From Blastobasis lacticolella (taxonomy: Eukaryota; Arthropoda; Insecta; Lepidoptera; Blastobasidae), in contig LR990057.1 in assembly GCA_905147135.1 (NCBI GenBank), positions 2,480,001 through 2,544,000 on the forward strand: a DNA stretch of 64,000 bases. The letters run 5' to 3'. Shown one piece after another: positions 36,501 through 42,500 of the stretch. The notes beneath the pieces were generated by a model. It worked only from the letters and a program-made list of their open reading frames with translations, did not search any database and had not been told where the DNA came from. The translations under genes and the position numbers were made by a program. How positions within the stretch are numbered: the stretch's first letter is position 1; every line of letters begins with the position of its first letter.

Positions 36501-39500
36501 GATTCGCACTATTCTTCTCCTCGTCACATACTCATCGACTATTTCAAAGGCTATAACATCGTCGTTTTCAATGTAGTTTATAAATTTTAATCCGTAGCAT
36601 TTCCTTTCTATCTCCCGGTGTGATTTTGCATCGTAATAAATAACAGTGTCGGCGCTGTCGAACCGACGTGATCCAACAGGAAAGGATATAACACAATTTT
36701 TCAGAAAATTCAACTTAATTTTTTTTAAATTGTGGGTTACGCTCTTTGTGACACGCACTTCTGCATCCGACACTCTTTCCCAGAGCGAGAAAGAACGATA
36801 CAGATCTCTCCAAGACAGACCCGACTTCCGTTGGCTATCTTCATGAATATCTGGGTATTCTCGGCGGCACACTCTCCACCAGAACTGGTCCCCGAGACCG
36901 TCCACAACGTTCTGCCAGCGGGGGGACACTTTGCTGAAGTTCGCCACGTCTTTCCCGTTAAGATGGTTCAACAACTCCCGAAGCATTTCGTCTGGCAGGT
37001 GATGTATAGTAGCAGTACTCATGTTAACATCACTACACAATGTGGCGTCAATGTAAACATTTAGACGACAATTTATTTGCAAATATCACTATGAGACCAG
37101 AAATTTTTACAAGGGAATTCCTCTTTTTAGGTAGGTAATACAGCACTTAGGTAAGTGTTATATGATTTACTTTTGTCATTTTTATCGATTTTTATTTAAA
37201 AAATGAAACGCAAAGCATTTAATCAATGTTTACTACACTAATGCGAAAGCCGGTCTGTTATCGTTATAACAGCCGATGTGATTGTCGTTATCGTATTGAT
37301 TATTAAATTGATAAACCGAGATACAAGTCGATAAGGGTAAAGGCCCGGCTCTGACATAAATGTAGATAACATATGGATGGAATGCGTGGCTATGCGCTTA
37401 TTTTTGAAATAAAAATTGTTTATAATACATAGGTAACTAAATGAAGCAATAATTACAGAGGAGTTCATTAGAAAGTAACAATACAGTACGTTATGTACTG
37501 TTCGTAGTACCTAATCGTGTGCGATTATCAATTATTATCAATTATATCAGTGATATTTGCGAATCAATCGTTGTCTGAATGTTTACATTGACGTCACATT
37601 TTGTCGTGATGTCATAATGAGCACCGCTACTATACATCACCTGCCAGACGAAATGCTTCGGGAGTTGTTGAACCATCTTAACGGGAAAGACGTGGCGAAC
37701 TTCAGCAAAGGGTCCCCCCGCTGGCAAAGCGTTGTGGAGGATTTTGGGGACCAGTTCTGGAGACGACTGTGCCATTCCCGAAGATATCCGATAGAAAATC
37801 TTTGGCACGACGTTAAATATGAAGTCTCTAACAAACGCAACTCTAATCAAAACGAACTTTACGAAGCTTTTGTCGAAGCATGGAACTCAATTCCACTCGA
37901 ATTTTCTTTTGAAATTGTTTGAGTCAATGCCACGCCGTTGCAAAGCTGTCATTGACAACAAAGGCTACGCAACTAAATATTAATTATAACTAAATTCAGT
38001 GACCTGAGAACAGTTTCACGTAAATAATATAATACTTATTACTTAACTTATAAATTATATAATTATATGCAGTTGCATACACTACTTTTTCTACACTCAT
38101 ATTTTTATGTTGAAATATCGTACCTATAATTTTCTCAACTTTGCTGGAAGTAAGCTGCGTGTCAGTTCTGTTGTATCTACGCGTCGAGGATATCAAGCGG
38201 CGGGAAATTCACTTAATTACTTTCACATTATCTATGTATTTGCTTCAAACAAGAAAAAATATTCTGTTTAGCGGGAAAATAATTACACAGAATATAAACA
38301 GGAAAATTTGAATTTTGAATTTGAATTTGTCAAAGAAATTTAGGTATTCAGCCTACATTTCGCCGTGTCCCGGCGCCCGACAAAAAATTAAAAAATATGA
38401 GCGTTGCATAATGATTAAAAAGTTATTTTACGATACAGCTGTAATGAAAATAGTATGGGAAATGCTGTATCGAAAAGTAATTTTTATTTTATTTTTAAGA
38501 CAGGCGTGCAAAAAGTGTACTCTTAAACGACTGTTTTCGAATATGAAATTGGAACATTACGCTATGAGTGTAGTTAAAATAAATTATAAGTAATTTTACA
38601 TATTTTATACTAATGTTGTTTCATTTCCAAATAAAAGGTGTTACGGCGTATCTTGTGTAATGTTCAAGATCAGTTGGAAATGTTTCTAATAACGTGTCCA
38701 CCACTGTATATACATAACATGACAATATGGAATAGTGGCCCTTAAGAGGACGACCTAGAAAAACATTTACTGATCAGATCAGCAATGTTCTCAAAAAAGC
38801 TGGGGTCCGAAGTGGCAAGAAAAAAAAAGAGTTGTGGATATATGCGAGGCTAGGGAGTTGTGTCAGGACAGAGCAAAGTGGCGGTCCATAGTCTATGCTT
38901 ACCCTACCTGTGGGATACAGGCGTGAGCGTTAATGACAATGTGCGAAAGTGATCGAAACTTTCGCGGTGATATTTTGATGTCACGTCAAGACGTCAAGAC
39001 CGTCGCGTCAAACGCTACGTTTACAACGTAGCGTCCCCTGGAAATTGAAAAACTAAAGGACTACAGTACTAAAGCCTCGCTTGAGGCTGGGTCAGAGTCC
39101 CTCCAAGAGGCCTACGACGTCCTAAGAAACTAATAAACTTCTGAAAGGAGTCGAGCTGGTTACCATAGTCGGCTCTCGATCACGTATTAAGGATGACCAC
39201 GCTACACCGAGCCTGGTCCGGGCCGAGTCTCAATATACAATATATTTTGTATGCACACACTCGTGCTATACCGAGGGGGAAACGAGTTGTCAATGCTCGG
39301 CCGCCACTCGGTCGTTCTTAGATATAGCATGAGCGTGTCTATACAAAATATATGGGATATTATTTGACTGTACTACGGCCGAGACTTACCGCAGAGAGGC
39401 ACGGTGTAACGTGATTCATCCTTTAAGGACCGACCTTGAGTCAAAATACGGAAAATAGGAGCCCCTAAACTAACCTTTAGCTAGAAGCAGACGTTCGGTT

Positions 39501-42500
39501 TTGACTGAAGCCGACCAACCGTCAGTCGCAGTTGATACTAATCCTTACGCTGTATAAAATAAAGTCGATTTTGGGGAGGACGTGGTCGAGCATTCGACCG
39601 AGGTCGTTTTATACTACTCAGGTACAAGCGAGCAGACAGCCCATCGGATTGTAAGCGGTTACTGTCGCCCATAACATCTACGATTCATGCATTTAGGTTG
39701 CAAACAAAAACCTCGATCTTGACAGAGTCCTCCCAACTGATAAAATCGTACCTTACGGTATCGACTGCAATGGTTCGTCGGCTCCAGCCAAATCGGAGCC
39801 TCTGTTAGTAAGCTTCCCCTCCCCCCCAGCGCGCATAGTGGGCGTGTACAGCGTGGGCGGCGCGGGCAACGGGGTACTGGTGATGGAGAACGTGTGGTAC
39901 GGCGCCGCGCCCGCCGCCACCAGATACGACCTCAAGGGCGCGCAGAGGCACCGACTCGCATCGAGGGACCAGGATGCGGCCGCTGTGTTGCTGGATGAGA
40001 ATCTGCTTAATTGTAAGTCACACGCTTTACACATTTACTCGCAACACACAAAGAGTAAATAGAGTCACAGCACACGCTTTACACGTTACACACGACAGGT
40101 AAATAGAGTCACTGCACACGCTTTACACATTTACACACTACACACGATGGAGAACGTGTGGTACAGCGCCGCGCCCGCCGCCACGCGATAAGACCTCAAG
40201 GGCGCGCAGAGGCACCGACTCGCGTCAAGGGACCAGGATGCGGCCGCTGTGTTGCTGGATGAGAATCTGCTTAATTGTGAGTCACAGTACACGCTACACA
40301 CGATAACGCACACTTCCGTCCTGCTCGACGAGAACCTGCTCAATTGTGAGTCTGTTAGTAGTCTTTCTACGATGAGAATCTGCTCAACTATGAGTCACAC
40401 CTACCTAACCTACACACGACAGGTAAATAGAGTCACTGCACACGCTTTACACATTTACACACTACACACGATGGAGAACGTGTGGTACGGCGCCGCGCCC
40501 GCCGCCACCAGATACGACCTCAAGGGCGCGCAAAGGCACCGACTCGCGTCAAAGGATCAGGATGCGGCCGCTGTGTTGCTAGATGAGAACCTGCTTAACT
40601 GTGAGTCACACACTTTACACATTTACTCGCAACACACGAAGAGTAAATAGAGTCACAGCACACGCTTTACACGTTACACACGACAGATAAATGGAGTCAC
40701 TGCACACGCTTTACACGTTACACACGACAGGTAAATAGAAATGCCATGTGGGGCGTTGGAACTATCACGAACGCTCGGTGCCACCTCGGCCTCTACTGCG
40801 CGTAACTTTTACTGCGTAGTAACAGTCATGTGTCAGATACTCATCATCATCATCTTGGCATTAATGGCCCACACATCTCCACATCTTCAACACTGGAATA
40901 ATTAATTAATAAGAGCAACTTTAAAGAACTTAAGAGACCCTAGCAAGCTCGAAATTTATTTTTGGCTTAAATTAGCTGGGGCGACATAATAAAGTCAACA
41001 AACCAATGACTGAGCGAGCGCAGCATGGATTGAACACGAGATGCGAGCGATATTAATGTTTAAGAAATGACCGAGCGCAGACAGTTTGAAATTTTGCAAA
41101 TTTTGCTGTAATTTTGTTGTGCTTTGGTTTACTTGGTAAACCAAAGGACAACAAAATTACACTCTTGTGTTTATAGTATTTTGCTCATAAACACGCACTG
41201 CTTGGTTGGCGTGAAGTTCGCAAGTCAGCGACGGCTAAGTCTTGCACCATCACATATCTAATTATGCCCCTGGTTGATCGACGCTTTTGAGTCTCCGATA
41301 ACTGAAAGCAACTATTACCCACTCTCACGATCCCAGTGCGCTGGGAGACCCCGCTATACATCCCGTCGCACCGCGGCGCCGTGCTGTGGCGCGGGCTGGC
41401 GCGCGACGCGGCTTTCCTCGCCAGACACACCGTCATGGACTACTCCCTGCTGCTGGGCATTGATGGCGGTACACTCGTGCTCGGGATCATTGGTGAGTGA
41501 TGGACGGACGGACAGACTGTGTATAGCTAGGACAGGCTTGTATACTATAGGCCTACATCGCGCGGCACACCGTCATGGACTACTCGCTGCTGCTGGGCAT
41601 TGATGGCGGTACACTCGTGCTTGGGATCATTGGTGAGTGGTGGACGAATGAATGGACACGCTTGTATACTATAGGCCTTCCTCGCACGACACATCGTCAT
41701 GGACTACTCGCTGCTGCTGGGTATTGATGGCGGTACGCTCGTGCTCGGGATCATTGGTGAGTGATGGATATTATTAGAACTTTTATATTGCTAGAATTTT
41801 TACTCCATTGTGAAAACACAGTGATGAAGCAGGGTATTCGTCACTGTTTTCTTACGGCGAATGGAGTTTAGTCCTCGGAAGGCCCTTTCATTTGTGTTCC
41901 CATTCGTCAGGAAATATATTTCCCATACAAAAAAATGATGACGTTTTAAGGGAAATATTTTTAGTACTACGGGTCAAAACGATTAGGCATCTAGTACACG
42001 TGTGCCAAACGGCTAGCTTGTATATACATCGTTATATTGAAATTCGGTTCGTATTTCGACCACTATATGGATGGTTTGGGAATAAATGGTTTCATTTCCA
42101 AACTCGCCACGCAATCTTCGTTGGTATGTGATGTCAAGGAGAGCCTTGACACAACACCGCGAACCTAACATCAAGGACCGTCACAGAGTACCAATCGGCT
42201 CCCTCGATTCTTCAACCAATCTCAGAGTCCCAGGAGAACATTTTGATCCTCGCTTTGCCAACGGTATTATGAGGAGGCACACCTAACGAGTGGCGAGCTT
42301 ATTGCGGTGCCTTACGAATTAGGAAAGAGTATGAAAGATATGGTAGCAAATTCGCATACGAATCCATTTCGAATGGTAAAAATACGGCGCCTGAGCGTCG
42401 ACTAGCCCCAAAATACGAAACGGTCACCCATCCTTAACCGTCTAAGGCGTTTGAATCGTTGCTTTTTGTTATCGGTCTTGCACTTACACTGCCTAGATCA

